Source of the DNA: Pseudodesulfovibrio profundus
GTDB lineage: Bacteria; Desulfobacterota; Desulfovibrionia; Desulfovibrionales; Desulfovibrionaceae
Direction of reading: 5' to 3'
Assembly (NCBI RefSeq): GCF_900217235.1
Contig: NZ_LT907975.1
Location: 2,021,001 to 2,085,000 of the forward strand
Length of the DNA: 64,000 bases
A program made the position numbers and the translations under genes. This document shows, piece after piece, positions 35,454 through 44,974 of this stretch. How positions within the stretch are numbered: position 1 is the first letter of the stretch; every line of letters begins with the position of its first letter. A model generated the notes under the pieces. The model saw nothing but the letters and a program-made list of their open reading frames with translations. It was not told the origin of the DNA and did not search any database.

Positions 35454-38150
35454 TTATATGTCGGACGATGTCCGCTTCTTGTCGAATTCGACGATGAAGT
35501 ACACGGCCAGTCCGCACGCCAGTATCTTTATCCAGTCCAGCAGATTGATGGGCGCGCTGGAAAAGAGGGTGTTCATGAACGGGGCATAGGTGAATATCAA
35601 CTGGAGCACCATCATGGTGGTGAAGCCGCCCAGTATCCACTTGTTAGTGGTAAAGCCAAGCTCGAACGGTGAGCGCTTGAAAGAGCGTGAGTTGAACAGG
35701 TAGAAGGCTTCGAGCACCACAAAGACGTTCACGGCCATGGTCCGGGCCTTCTCCACTGTCGCACCGTTGATCAGCTCCCACTTGAACAACCCGAATGCGC
35801 AGACCAGCAGCAGGAGACTGACGATGCCGATTCGGCGCAGGATGGTCTTGTCCAGAATGGGCCTGTCCGGGTCGCGTGGATCTCTATCCATGATGCCCGG
35901 TTCTTTTGGTTCAAAGGCGAGCATCATTCCCAGGCAGGCGGCTGTTGTCATGTTGATCCAGAGAATCTGGACCGGCAGGATGGGCAGTGTTGCGCCGAAC
36001 AGGATGGCCGTGAGGATGACCAGTCCTTCACCCGCGTTGGTGGGTAGCGTCCATGCAATGAACTTCACGAGGTTGGCAAAGACCCCGCGTCCTTCCTCGA
36101 CAGCGGCCTGAATGGTGGCGAAGTTGTCGTCGGTGAGAACCATGTCGGCAGCTTCCTTGGCCACTTCGGTTCCGGTGATGCCCATGGCAACGCCAATATC
36201 CGCCTGCTTGAGGGCCGGGGCATCGTTGACGCCGTCACCGGTCATGGCGCAGACATCGCCGTTCTTCTGCATGGCCATGACAAGGCGTAGCTTCTGCTCG
36301 GGCGATACGCGAGCGAAGACGGGAATGTCAGATACTTTTTCGGTGAGCTCCTTGTCGCTCAGTTCCGCTATCTCGCGGCCTGTCATTACCGGGCAGTCCT
36401 TGCCGATATCACAGCCGGGGGCCCGTAGTCCGAGGCGAAGCCCAATGGCTTCTGCTGTCAGGGCGTGGTCGCCGGTGATCATCTTGACCCTGACTCCGGC
36501 ATTCTGACAGGCGGCAATGGCGGCCTTTGCCTCTTCGCGAGGCGGATCGATCATGCCCTGCAAGCCGACAAATTCCATGCCCATGCAGGCATCGGCACGG
36601 ATAAGCTGCTCGTTGGCCCGCACTTTCTTTCTGGCAAAGGCGAGCACTCTCAATCCCTTGGAGGCCATTTCGTGCTGGGCAGCGATGATGGTGTCACGGT
36701 CCAGTTCGACGACTTCACCCGAAGGGAGCATCATCTCCTTGCAGCAGCCGAGGACCTTTTCCACCGCGCCTTTCACGTAGGCAATCCGGCCTTCTTCCAG
36801 CTCATGTAGCGTGGACATATACTGCCACTCAGACTCGAAGGGGAGTTCATCCACCCGCTTGAATGCTTCATGCTCCTGCTGATGTTTAAAACCATACTTT
36901 TCAGCCGAGACAATGAGCGCGCCTTCGGTTGGGTCGCCTTCCACCATGGGGCGTCCGTCTTTCATGTAAATCTTTGCGTCATTGCACAGAAGGCCAGCAC
37001 GGAGGCACTCATCGAGCGCCTTGTTGTCGCCCTGACTGCCGTCAGCCGGTGTGACGCTTCCTTCGCTGCTGTAACCGGTGCCGGAGACAATATACGAATG
37101 CCCGCCGCTACGGATTTCCTGAACCGTCATCTGGTTTTCCGTGAGGGTGCCTGTCTTGTCCGAACAAATGACAGTGGTGCCGCCAAGGGTTTCCACGGCG
37201 GGCAGTTTGCGGATGATCGCCTTGCGTTCGGCCATGCGGGAAACACCCAGCGCCAGAATGATGGTCACGGCTGCCGGGAGGCCTTCGGGGATGGCGCCCA
37301 CAGCCAGCGCGACTGCGGCCATGAAAATCTCGCTGATGGGTTCGGAGCGCATCAGGCCGAGAACAAAGGAGGCACCGGCCAGCACCATAATCGCAATCAG
37401 GAGCATGTGGCTGAAGCGGGTAATTTTTTTGGTGAGGGGCGTGTCGAGTTCGTCGGCTGAATCGATCATGCCCGATATGCGACCGATCTCCGTCTTGTTG
37501 CCTATGGAGACAACAACGCCCTTGCCCTGCCCGTAGCTGACCAGCGTACCGGCAAAGGCCATGCCTTTACGCTCCGCAAGTACGGTTTCCCGGTTCACGG
37601 CCTGTTCGTTTTTGGCTACCGGAAGGGATTCGCCGGTCAGGGTGGATTCGTCGATTCGCAGCTCCTTGCCCGACACGATACGGAGGTCGGCCGGGACCTT
37701 GTCTCCTGAACGGAGCAGAACGATATCACCCGGTACGATCTCTGCCGCCGGGATTCTGATTTTTTGCCCGGAGCGGAGCACCATGGCTTCGGTGCCCATG
37801 CTGGCGGACAGGGAATCAAGTGCTTTGACCGCCTTGGATTCCTGAATATAGCCGACGACGGCGTTGACCAGAACAACGGCCATGATGACACCGGAATCGA
37901 CCCATTCGCCCAGGAAGCCGGTGACTATACCAGCGACAATGAGAATGTACACCAGCGGTTGGTGGAACTGCAGCAGGAACCGCTCAAGATCGGTCTTTCC
38001 TTTTTTGCCGGTGATGACGTTCGCACCGAAGTTCTTCTGCCGTCGATCTATCTCGAAATCATCAAGGCCTTTATCGGGTTGCACGCTCAGCAGCTTGCAA
38101 ACCTCATCACTTTCTATTTGATGCCAATGCTTATCAAGCAAAGTCTCCAT
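35454..38150 (-). CDS. Cation-transporting P-type ATPase, type II (Ca2+-ATPase-like)
   Basis: The start at 38150 follows GAGG by 8 bases; the protein is 898 aa. Motifs: LTGES at 171-175 (actuator), IPEGLP at 287-292 in M4, DKTGTLT at 331-337 (phosphorylated Asp331), MITGDHALTA and MTGDGVNDAPALKQADIG in the P domain. M5/M6 read TLPTNAGEGLV and LWINMTTAACLGMMLAFEP. The PEGLP motif and M5 TLPTN with M6 NMTTA place it among SERCA/PMR-like or bacterial Ca2+/Na+ pumps, not heavy-metal pumps. There is no N-terminal metal-binding domain. The ion is not certain. Confidence 0.92.
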   Translation of the reverse strand: METLLDKHWHQIESDEVCKLLSVQPDKGLDDFEIDRRQKNFGANVITGKKGKTDLERFLLQFHQPLVYILIVAGIVTGFLGEWVDSGVIMAVVLVNAVVGYIQESKAVKALDSLSASMGTEAMVLRSGQKIRIPAAEIVPGDIVLLRSGDKVPADLRIVSGKELRIDESTLTGESLPVAKNEQAVNRETVLAERKGMAFAGTLVSYGQGKGVVVSIGNKTEIGRISGMIDSADELDTPLTKKITRFSHMLLIAIMVLAGASFVLGLMRSEPISEIFMAAVALAVGAIPEGLPAAVTIILALGVSRMAERKAIIRKLPAVETLGGTTVICSDKTGTLTENQMTVQEIRSGGHSYIVSGTGYSSEGSVTPADGSQGDNKALDECLRAGLLCNDAKIYMKDGRPMVEGDPTEGALIVSAEKYGFKHQQEHEAFKRVDELPFESEWQYMSTLHELEEGRIAYVKGAVEKVLGCCKEMMLPSGEVVELDRDTIIAAQHEMASKGLRVLAFARKKVRANEQLIRADACMGMEFVGLQGMIDPPREEAKAAIAACQNAGVRVKMITGDHALTAEAIGLRLGLRAPGCDIGKDCPVMTGREIAELSDKELTEKVSDIPVFARVSPEQKLRLVMAMQKNGDVCAMTGDGVNDAPALKQADIGVAMGITGTEVAKEAADMVLTDDNFATIQAAVEEGRGVFANLVKFIAWTLPTNAGEGLVILTAILFGATLPILPVQILWINMTTAACLGMMLAFEPKEPGIMDRDPRDPDRPILDKTILRRIGIVSLLLLVCAFGLFKWELINGATVEKARTMAVNVFVVLEAFYLFNSRSFKRSPFELGFTTNKWILGGFTTMMVLQLIFTYAPFMNTLFSSAPINLLDWIKILACGLAVYFIVEFDKKRTSSDI

Positions 38151-38333
38151 GTGTGTATCCTCTCGAACAAAATTTGTTGGGTGAACTGGAATCATACACA
38201 TACCACAGAAGAAGGATCAAGACATGTCATAATAGCTGTCCCTTCTTTCAATTGACAACAATCTGTCCGGGTGACATACCTTTATAGTAAGTATTGTCAT
38301 ATCTTTTCAACCATCTGCCAAACTGGAAGGCGT

Positions 38334-38843
38334 ATGTTTTTCTTTGATAAAAAGTTATGCAAAGAGCCTCTGGACGACCCCCTGATCAGACGGCTGTGGG
38401 CATTGATACGTCTTTCTGTCCGCGTGTTGGCGGTGTTGATGACCCTTGTCATTGTCTGGGGCATTCTTGATGTGATCTGGGTGTTGTACCAGCGCGTCAC
38501 GACCGCACCCTACATGCTGCTCAATATCAACGACATCCTGGCGACTTTCGGGGCGTTCATGGCGGTTCTGATTGCCATAGAAATATTTGCGAACATCGTG
38601 ATATATCTCGAATACAGGATGATACACCTCAAGCTGGTCATATCAACGGCCTTGATGGCTGCGGCACGAAAGGTCATCGTGCTGGATTTCAAGGTGGACG
38701 ACTATGAGATAGGCTTTGCCCTTGGCGCGGTCATCATTGCGCTTGGCATCTGCTACTGGCTCGTGGGACACTATGAATCAAAGGGCGGTGATGACGTCGG
38801 AATCATCGCGGAACCGTGTGATTTGCCTGATAAGGACTCATAA
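38334..38843 (+). CDS. PsiE-family membrane protein
   Basis: The 169 aa protein starts at 38334 after GGAAGG. It has four hydrophobic helices. The IEIFANIVIYLEYRMIHLKL stretch followed by AARKVIVLDFKVDDYE is typical of PsiE (phosphate-starvation-inducible E). The function is unknown. It is divergent from the P-type ATPase and lies 33 bases before a UspA gene, so ATPase, PsiE and UspA may form a stress/ion module. No Pho box was seen upstream. Confidence 0.82.
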   Translation: MFFFDKKLCKEPLDDPLIRRLWALIRLSVRVLAVLMTLVIVWGILDVIWVLYQRVTTAPYMLLNINDILATFGAFMAVLIAIEIFANIVIYLEYRMIHLKLVISTALMAAARKVIVLDFKVDDYEIGFALGAVIIALGICYWLVGHYESKGGDDVGIIAEPCDLPDKDS

Positions 38844-38876
38844 CTGCGGGAACGACGTTTCCCCAACGGAGTGATG

Positions 38877-39788
38877 ATGTTTAAAAACGTATTGTTGGAT
38901 CTTGGGTCTACCGTGGATGGGCGTCTGGTCGCTCATGTGGCTGATTTCTGCCGCAAGGCCGACGCCGAGCTGACGGTTCTGAATGTGTTTGAAGAACCGT
39001 CCAGATCGGTTTCCAGTTATTTCTCTGCGCATCACAAGGATCTTCAAAATATCATTCTCGAAAACTACGGCGAACAGCTGGATAACGCCCTGAGTGACAG
39101 CGGGTTGGATGCACAGGCGTTCACCCGAGAGGTCCGGTGGGGCAAGGACTTCATCGAAGCCATCAAGCTGGTTCATGAAAGAAAATTTGACCTGCTGATA
39201 TCCGCTTCACAGGAAAACGCCGGTCCCCCGGACAGCACGGCTATGCATCTCATGCGCAAGAGCCCGTGTCCGGTATGGATTCATCGAGGCGACCTGTGGA
39301 AGGGGGCTGTGCGGGTGCTGGCTGCGGTCAATACTTCGGACACCTCGGACGAGAATCGCCGCCTCAATGCCAAGATCATTCGCCACGGCATGCACGTTAA
39401 CAACATCCTCCGTGGGCATTTGCACATTATATCCTGTTGGTCCGGCTATATGGAGTCTGTTTTGTCCAGCCCCCGGTTCAGCGAACAGGAGAAGGTCGAC
39501 TATCTTGATTTTGAACAGAAGCAGACAGAGCAGGAGCTTGCTGCACTGGTCAAAGCCGAAGGCGTCCCGGATACAGCCAAAACCAAAATCATTCATGGCA
39601 GCCCGGCCCAGGTTATTCCCCGGTACGCTGCCGAGCAGAAGATGGATGTTGTGGTCATGGGCAGTGTCGCTCGAACTGGGATTCCCGGACTGCTGGTTGG
39701 TAACACGGCCGAAAAGATCGTGGCCAATCTTGACAACTCCATCCTCGCCATCAAGCCGGACGGCTTTGTCTCGCCGGTGAGTGGATAG
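38877..39788 (+). CDS. Universal stress protein, two-domain
   Basis: The start at 38877 has GGAG 5 bases upstream; adjacent GTG/ATG codons at 38871 and 38874 are alternatives. The 303 aa protein has two Usp domains. The first begins MFKNVLLDLG and carries FDLLISAS; the second ends with the complete ATP motif VVVMGSVARTGIPGLLVGNTAEKIV (given here only as its key G-S-x9-G-N-T-A pattern) and SILAIKP. It follows PsiE in the same direction, and a strong terminator comes after it. Confidence 0.88.
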   Translation: MFKNVLLDLGSTVDGRLVAHVADFCRKADAELTVLNVFEEPSRSVSSYFSAHHKDLQNIILENYGEQLDNALSDSGLDAQAFTREVRWGKDFIEAIKLVHERKFDLLISASQENAGPPDSTAMHLMRKSPCPVWIHRGDLWKGAVRVLAAVNTSDTSDENRRLNAKIIRHGMHVNNILRGHLHIISCWSGYMESVLSSPRFSEQEKVDYLDFEQKQTEQELAALVKAEGVPDTAKTKIIHGSPAQVIPRYAAEQKMDVVVMGSVARTGIPGLLVGNTAEKIVANLDNSILAIKPDGFVSPVSG

Positions 39789-39823
39789 GGATTTCGCCAG
39801 AATAAAACCGCTTTACAGTAATG

Positions 39824-39855
39824 AAGGGCCTGGGTTTGCATCCAGGCCCTTTTCT
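39824..39855 (+). terminator. Terminator after uspA
   Basis: AAGGGCCTGG and CCAGGCCCTT around GTTTGCAT, then TTTCTTG. It separates the core genome from the Rhs locus that follows. The rest of the 250-base gap to 40041 contains no gene. Confidence 0.88.
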
Positions 39856-40790
39856 TGTGCTCAATGTTGGGGAGGCAAAGTCTCACTGTGTGCTTATGGC
39901 ACCATGTCAACAGGATATGTTGTTCCTTTTTTGCCTGTTCTTGTCCCTGAAACGCCCTGATTCATTTTCGGCAGAAAACCGGAGCTATGCTCGTGCGGAT
40001 TCTCCGGGATTGTCCCGGGAACGAAAAACGGGAGGTTCTTTTGAACTCGGTATACGCATATCAACTCAGGCATGACCGGACCGGTCGAATCGTGGAGAAA
40101 GTCGAAACAGTCAAAGGCAAGGCTGTCAAATGGACGTATCGGTACGACAAGAAAGGGCGGTTGCACGAAGCGCATCTGGATAATCGGCTGGTTTGCCGAT
40201 GCCTGTACGACAAGCAGGGCAGGCGAAGCCAGGACAGCTTTCCTGCCACGCATGGAAGCGAAGTGCGAAACTATGGTTACACCGTGGACAACAGACTCCA
40301 GCAGGCTGGCAACAATGGGTATACGCACGATGCAAACGGATTCCGGACAATCTGGAATCACAAGGGCCAATACACCACATATCAGTATGCACCGGACTAC
40401 CGTCTGTTGAAGGCTGAGCAGGAGAATGACGGAATCATCTTCACCTTCGACCATGATGAAAACGGTCAGAGAAAAACCAAATACCGCAATAATACGCCGG
40501 TAGAGGCATACCAATGGCTCGATGCGATACGCCTGGCAGGGTTTCACGACGGTGAAACAGGGTATTCGTTTGTGTACAACGGTGACGAACGCACACCATA
40601 TGCCCTGAAGGGTGAAGATGGTCCATTAGCGTATCTTCATTATGACCAAATTGGCTCCCTGCGCGCTGTTGCAGACGAGTCCGGCAATGTGATAAAGGAA
40701 ATCCTGTACGACCCGTTTGGCGGTATTATCAGGGATACAAATCCGGATTTGCGTATCCCCATTGGTTTTGCCGGTGGGCTGCACGACCGG

Positions 40791-40943
40791 GACCTCGGTT
40801 TTGTCCGTTTCGGCTGGCGGGACTATGACACCTTCACCAGCCGCTGGACCGCCCCCGACCCCATGGGCGACGCAGGCGGTGACCCGGACTGGTATGGGTA
40901 TTGTCTGGATGATCCGGTTAACGGGGTTGACCCGTTGGGGTTG
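40791..40943 (+). repeat. Rhs core-end DNA repeat, copy 1 (153 bp)
   Basis: The DNA encoding DLGFVRFGWRDYDTF to DPVNGVDPLGL is nearly identical to 47062-47214 and is partly repeated, inverted, at 55257-55349. Different C-terminal sequences follow each copy. Such a shared core end is the expected crossover site for exchanging Rhs toxin tips. Confidence 0.9.
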
Positions 40944-41458
40944 GAGACCCGAGGTTTAGGCTTGGGGCTTAATCTGTCCGGCCTTGGACTAACGGGGGGC
41001 GGTAGCTTTATGTTGTCGGAAGATGCAAATGGCGAGCGTGTTATAGAATATAGTACTGAATATGGCACTACAAATGACTTTGGGTTGAGTGGCACCGCGA
41101 CATATCAAAAAACCAACGCTGAGAACGTGGATCAATTGAGCGGCAAATCAACCAAAATCGGCGGATCCATCAACATCCCTACCCCAATTGGTTCAGTAGG
41201 CGGAGGGCTAGAGGATATTAAAGGGAAAGGGTATGAGGGGAAAAATATGAACATTTCATTCTCCCCCAAATTTAAACAAATAGATTGCGCCTCCCCCCAT
41301 CCTTTGGACCACTGATCGGTCTTTTTAAGGTGGAGCCCGGCGTCCGAGTTTGTGCCTCCGAGGAGGCGGGTCGCCATAGCCGTTGTGGAGCGTAGCCCGT
41401 CCCCGTAGGGGCGGCCCGAAGGGCCGAGGGCGGAGCGGAGCAACGGCTACGAGCCAAG

Positions 41459-42286
41459 TCAATGAACATTCAAGTTGCCCCTGTATACGTCAGCGGGAGT
41501 TCTTTTGTCCAACGACGAATGACCGCGCTCCTCGTTGTAGTACCGAAAATAGCGCGTAAGCCCATGGTATAGCTCGATCCCATCACAGTACGCCCTGGGG
41601 TAAATATCCTCATATTTCACCGTCCACCACAGCCGCTCAATGAAGACGTTGTCGATTGCGCGACCTTTGCCGTCCATGCTGATTGCAATTCCCTTGCTCT
41701 GCAGAACTCCGGTAAATTCACGACTCGTGAACTGCGCTCCCTGGTCCGTGTTGAACACCTCCGGCGTAGAGATGCGCAAAGCCTTGTTGAGCGCATCCAC
41801 GCAGAAAGAACTATCCATCGAGTTCGATAGCTCCCAAGCCAGCACGAAGCGGCTCCACCAGTCTATCACTGCCACCAGGTACAGAAAGCCGCGCTGCATG
41901 GGGATGTAGGTGATATCAGCGCTCCAGACTTGATTTTTTCGTTCAATGGCAACTCCTTTCAGCAGATAAGGAAACACGGGATGCTCCGGGTTGGGGACAC
42001 TCGTATGCGGCCCTGGAGTAATGGCCTGCAAGCCCATCATCTGCATCAGTCGCTCAACCCGCTTGTGGTTGACCTGATGCCCTTGTGTCCTCAGCCAATC
42101 TGTCATGCGCGGCGAGCCGTAATCAGGCTGACGCAGGTACTGCTCGTCGATCAGACGCATCAGGGCCAAATTTTCATCGGATTCGGCTACAGGCTTGTAG
42201 TAAAATCCCGAACGGGAAATGCCTGCCAACTTGCATTGCCGCCGGATGGAATACTCCCGATCTGGTTTGATCCACTGGCGGCGCAC
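41459..42286 (-). CDS. IS3 transposase OrfB, copy A
   Basis: The 275-codon frame contains an rve integrase core. HTH_21-type ISRSGFYYKPVAESDENLAL comes first, then the first catalytic Asp in WSADITYIPMQRGFLYLVAV, the second in NTDQGAQFTSREF and the Glu in VFIERLWWTVKYEDIYP. OrfA ends at an A7 run (GAAAAAAAGTTG), and a -1 slip there fuses OrfA to this frame without a stop. The GTG at 42286 is the only independent start. Confidence 0.92.
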   Translation of the reverse strand: MRRQWIKPDREYSIRRQCKLAGISRSGFYYKPVAESDENLALMRLIDEQYLRQPDYGSPRMTDWLRTQGHQVNHKRVERLMQMMGLQAITPGPHTSVPNPEHPVFPYLLKGVAIERKNQVWSADITYIPMQRGFLYLVAVIDWWSRFVLAWELSNSMDSSFCVDALNKALRISTPEVFNTDQGAQFTSREFTGVLQSKGIAISMDGKGRAIDNVFIERLWWTVKYEDIYPRAYCDGIELYHGLTRYFRYYNEERGHSSLDKRTPADVYRGNLNVH

Positions 42287-42300
42287 CTCAAGCGGCAGGC

Positions 42301-42579
42301 TTACAACTTTTTTTCAAGCCACTTGATGTCCATCTTGAGCCGACCGATCTCCTCAAATAACGGTGCGGTTATCTCCTCCTGGCTTTTGGCTTTCTTGCCA
42401 CTGGAAAAGATGTCATCGACATTCTCAAGGAGCTGCCGCTTCCACGTGGAAATCTGATTGGGGTGCACTTTGTACTCCGCAGCCAGTTGCGCAAGCGTCT
42501 TCACGCCACGAATCGCCTCAAGTGCGACCTTGGCCTTAAACTTGTCCGAATGTTTCCGTCTTTTGCTGCTCTTTGTCAT
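42301..42579 (-). CDS. IS3 transposase OrfA, copy A
   Basis: The 92 aa helix-turn-helix protein (HTH_Tnp_1) begins MTKSSKRRKHSDKFKAKVAL and shows EYKVHPNQISTWKRQLLE, the recognition helix. A leucine-zipper-like end (LFEEIGRLKMDIKWLEKKL) follows. It differs by only a few residues from the copy at 48559-48837. Confidence 0.92.
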   Translation of the reverse strand: MTKSSKRRKHSDKFKAKVALEAIRGVKTLAQLAAEYKVHPNQISTWKRQLLENVDDIFSSGKKAKSQEEITAPLFEEIGRLKMDIKWLEKKL

Positions 42580-42764
42580 GCGTCCTTCCTTATCGGTTTA
42601 AGGACGCTGACTCCACCTTAACCGGTGGTCCGAATTTCGGGGGAAAGCGCAGATATCCCAACTAAGGTCGGGTCCGGGAGTATTAAACACGAAAACACGA
42701 AGATAATTCGTGTGCCTAAAATACAGCGGGAATATGACCCAGATCTTTGGTAAAAAAACAACAC

Positions 42765-42793
42765 AGCCGAAGGACTAATGTCCTTCGGCTTAT
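42765..42793 (+). terminator. Hairpin at the end of the Rhs gene
   Basis: AGCCGAAGGAC, TAAT, GTCCTTCGGCT: a perfect 11-bp stem 12 bases after the ancestral Rhs stop. The T run is short (TTATC). It lies before the putative immunity gene. Confidence 0.6.
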
Positions 42794-42804
42794 CAGGATC
42801 ATAA

Positions 42805-43248
42805 ATGGACAAAAACTACATTCATAACACTGGCAGCTCCTACTTTGACTTTTATTTCTACAAATTTGGGTATCTATTTTTAGGAGTGATATGGGCTATT
42901 TTTGCATACGATGCATATAATGCGGATGGTCAACTCTTTTTTATAAGGGCATCATTCTCATTTATTGTGTTGGTATTATCCGATGCAGTGGTTGTTCCTG
43001 TTGCCCGAAAAGGTGGCTTGATAACCTTCCATCATCTTTGGAGACAGTCACGGGTTTATCCTTCCAAGATTCGTTTGTTGTTTTTGAGTTCAGGTGGAAG
43101 ATTTAAGAGTAATCGTAAACTAAAACTACGGCTTTTTGCGTTCTTTGGGCCACATTTCTGGAATTTTTATATAGGTGTATGCGACATAGAAAACGATTTG
43201 GCCACTGATCTTGAAGAGAAAACGAATTGTAAAATAATCTCGATATGA
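42805..43248 (+). CDS. Putative Rhs immunity protein, two-helix membrane protein
   Basis: The 147 aa protein has no recognised family. Two strongly hydrophobic segments, GYLFLGVIWAIFAY (about 22-37) and FIVLVLSDAVVVPVA (about 53-68), form a hairpin. A soluble part with basic RKLKLRLFAFFGPHFWNFYI and an acidic end (ENDLATDLEEK) follows. It is AT-rich compared with the core genes. Its place directly after an Rhs C-terminal domain, on the same strand, is where immunity genes sit, and a membrane location would fit a toxin acting at the membrane. The function is inferred from position only. Confidence 0.6.
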   Translation: MDKNYIHNTGSSYFDFYFYKFGYLFLGVIWAIFAYDAYNADGQLFFIRASFSFIVLVLSDAVVVPVARKGGLITFHHLWRQSRVYPSKIRLLFLSSGGRFKSNRKLKLRLFAFFGPHFWNFYIGVCDIENDLATDLEEKTNCKIISI

Positions 43249-43352
43249 TGGGATTGGCTTGCGCTGGTTTGGACTGGATAGATATTCCATCCACAATAAC
43301 GGGCAAGTACAAATGATAAGAGGGGCGTTTAGCTCCACCACATGGGTGAAAA

Positions 43353-43800
43353 ATGAAAAAGGCTGGCTTGTTGATAGCCGTGATACTGGTTGCTTTTTTT
43401 GGGGCTAATTCACACAGAAATGAGCTTGCAGTTTGGTTTAATAGTGATTCGTTTTATAAGCCAATTTATTCCAGTAGTTTTGACGTGTCTCAACCGGGGA
43501 CTGTGGTCCGCGCCGAACTAACACCTGCGTATGAAGTTGAACACGGATTTCATCTGAGCTTTCCATGTGAAAGTATACCTCTAGACAACTTTGCCAATTT
43601 GGATGGCTCTATTCGATACACAATTGAATCCAAGGGTATCAAGTTAGTGTCTCGTACAATACAAATTCCCTCGCACCCGATAAGTATTTTGGAAAAAAAT
43701 GGGTGCGAGATTGTTCTGTTTACTTTTGAACTTCCTTACAAAGGACACGAAATAGTAACACTTGAGGTTGTAAAGTCCCCTTTCATAGGGCCAGTTAACG
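43353..43800 (+). pseudogene. Putative immunity-type protein, 3' end lost at an IS3 element
   Basis: A frame of about 150 codons begins with a hydrophobic N-terminus (LLIAVILVAFFGAN) and then a beta-rich domain. It is a diverged paralogue of the intact protein at 47625-48161. Shared features are the short N-terminal helix, an F-D-V strand after the FYxxxY segment (SSSFDVSQPGTV against DVPFDVTKKGET), a GSIRYTIESKG / GALKYKFISEG strand and a closing LFTFELP / ILVFDLP strand. The IS at 43801 replaces the last 25-30 residues, so the protein is probably non-functional. Periplasmic, membrane-anchored topology is predicted. Confidence 0.65.
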
Positions 43801-44643
43801 GTAGAGACTCCCGGCAGTTTTCGGGGGGTTGCCCAGAGGGTAGGGGGTACCCCCTGCCCTTTGGGCAGCAAAATTTATCGGCGACATATTCCCCAGGGAT
43901 TCATGAGGACGTTCCTCGTTGTACTCACGGATAAAGTCCTCCGTAATGGCCCGAACTTCGCTCAGGCTGTTGAACACGTACAAATCAAGCACTTCTTCTC
44001 TGTAGGTTCGGTTGAACCGCTCGATGTATGAGTTCTGGGTGGGTTTGCCAGGCTGAATGAACTCCAGATTCACGCCATGCGATTCGGCCCAGGCCGCCAT
44101 GACAGTCCCCGAGAACTCTGGACCATTGTCCATTCGCAACCTCTCGGGATAGCCGCCACGCTCTTCGGCTACCCGATCCAGCACCCTTACCACTCGTCCT
44201 GCTGGCATATTGGTATCGATCTCCACGGCCAAGGCCTCACGGTTGTAATCATCTACAGCGTTGAAAGTCCTGAAGACGCGACCGCTGTAAAGCGTGTCCC
44301 GCATGAAATCTATCGACCAGCAATAGTTTGGCGCAAGCGGTTGGGCCACTGCCGTCCGAGAGGCTTGCGGAAGCCGCTTCTTGGCCTTGCGCTTCAGGTT
44401 CATTTTCAAGAGGCAGTAAACCCTCCAGACCTTCTTGTGGTTCCAGGGCTTGTCCTGCTGTCGAAGGACGTTGAAAAGCTTACTGAAGCCCCATGTAGGC
44501 TTTTTCTCGGCCAGTTCAGTCAAGGCTGCGATGACATCGCTGTCGTCCCGCGGATGCGGCTTGTAGGCGTAGTAGCTCCTACTGATGCCCATGGCCGCGC
44601 ATGCCTTGCGCAAGCTCAACTCAAACGCGTTGACCATGTGCAT
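43795..44643 (-). CDS. IS3 transposase OrfB, element B
   Basis: The 282-codon frame belongs to the IS51/IS407-like branch. ISRSYYAYKPHPRDDSDVIA is followed by WSIDFMRDTLYSGRVFRTFN (catalytic Asp), MDNGPEFSGTVMAAWA (Asp) and NSYIERFNRTYREEVLDLYV (Glu). The stop codon lies outside the left inverted repeat. Frame relation to OrfA is -1. Confidence 0.9.
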   Translation of the reverse strand: MHMVNAFELSLRKACAAMGISRSYYAYKPHPRDDSDVIAALTELAEKKPTWGFSKLFNVLRQQDKPWNHKKVWRVYCLLKMNLKRKAKKRLPQASRTAVAQPLAPNYCWSIDFMRDTLYSGRVFRTFNAVDDYNREALAVEIDTNMPAGRVVRVLDRVAEERGGYPERLRMDNGPEFSGTVMAAWAESHGVNLEFIQPGKPTQNSYIERFNRTYREEVLDLYVFNSLSEVRAITEDFIREYNEERPHESLGNMSPINFAAQRAGGTPYPLGNPPKTAGSLYR

Positions 44644-44974
44644 GACAAATTCCTTGCGTTGAACTGGCCTCAGAGTTTTTTTTCGATCACATCCTTGAGC
44701 GCCATGTTTTCCAGGCTGAGGTCGGCGAACATCTGCTTGAGCTTACGGTTCTCCGTTTCGAGATCCTTCATCCGTTGGATATCGGATGCCTCCATGCCGC
44801 CATACTTTGACTTCCACTTGTAGTACGTGGCGCTGCTCACGCCGTGCTCGCGGCAGACATCGACGACAGTTCGTCCGCCTTCCACTGCCTTCAGGATCTT
44901 GACGATCTGGTACTCGCTGAACTTCGATTTACGCATGCAAAACTCCTGTCCCATTTTGGGCCAGAAGTCTCTAC
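43801..44974 (-). mobile_element. IS3-family element B (about 1174 bp), no target duplication
   Basis: The ends share GTAGAGACT-C-GGC in inverted orientation. The bases outside (AACG left, TTGG right) do not form a direct repeat. Sequence on the two sides belongs to different genes. This points to deletion or recombination next to the element after insertion. OrfB reads 6 bases past the left tip to a stop in host DNA. Confidence 0.8.
44670..44936 (-). CDS. IS3 transposase OrfA, element B
   Basis: The 88 aa HTH_Tnp_1 protein starts at 44936 (MRKSKFSEYQIVKILKAVEG), with the recognition helix GVSSATYYKWKSKYGGM and a leucine-rich C-terminal helix. The in-frame extension to 44981 crosses the inverted repeat and is not used. 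Confidence 0.9.
   Translation of the reverse strand: MRKSKFSEYQIVKILKAVEGGRTVVDVCREHGVSSATYYKWKSKYGGMEASDIQRMKDLETENRKLKQMFADLSLENMALKDVIEKKL

Larger units (their letters stand above)
41286..42651 (-). mobile_element. IS3-family element, copy A (1366 bp)
   Basis: Ends are TGCGC...GCGCA with imperfect inverted repeats containing the shared GGACCAC block. A 3-bp GAT duplication lies at 41283-41285 and 42652-42654. It is the same element as 48487-49852, equal in length and highly similar. OrfA and OrfB read leftward. It splits the Rhs gene. Confidence 0.92.
40041..42753 (+). pseudogene. Rhs/YD-repeat core protein with variable C-terminal domain, interrupted by an IS3 element
   Basis: A TTG start at 40041 has GGAGG 5 bases upstream; an ATG at 39987 is the in-frame alternative. 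The protein carries several YD repeats (WTYRYDKKGRLHEAHLDNRL, YGYTVDNRLQQAGNNGYTHD) and the Rhs core end: LGSLRAV-like GSLRAVADESG, DPFGGIIRDTNPDL, DLGFVRFGWRDYDTFTSRWT and DPVNGVDPLGL at about residue 300. A variable C-terminal domain follows (Gly-rich, then EYSTEYGTTNDFGLSG). An IS copy is inserted at 41286 after KQID. Joining 41285 to 42655 (removing the IS and one GAT duplication) keeps the frame and adds 32 residues to a stop at 42751-42753. As it stands the protein ends inside the IS at 41315. There is no signal peptide or full-length Rhs N-terminus. Confidence 0.85.

Noticed and set aside
41401..41458. GC-rich block repeated at 49681-49750, first suspected to be an independent repeat
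   Set aside because: It lies inside both copies of the 1366-bp IS, so it is part of the element.
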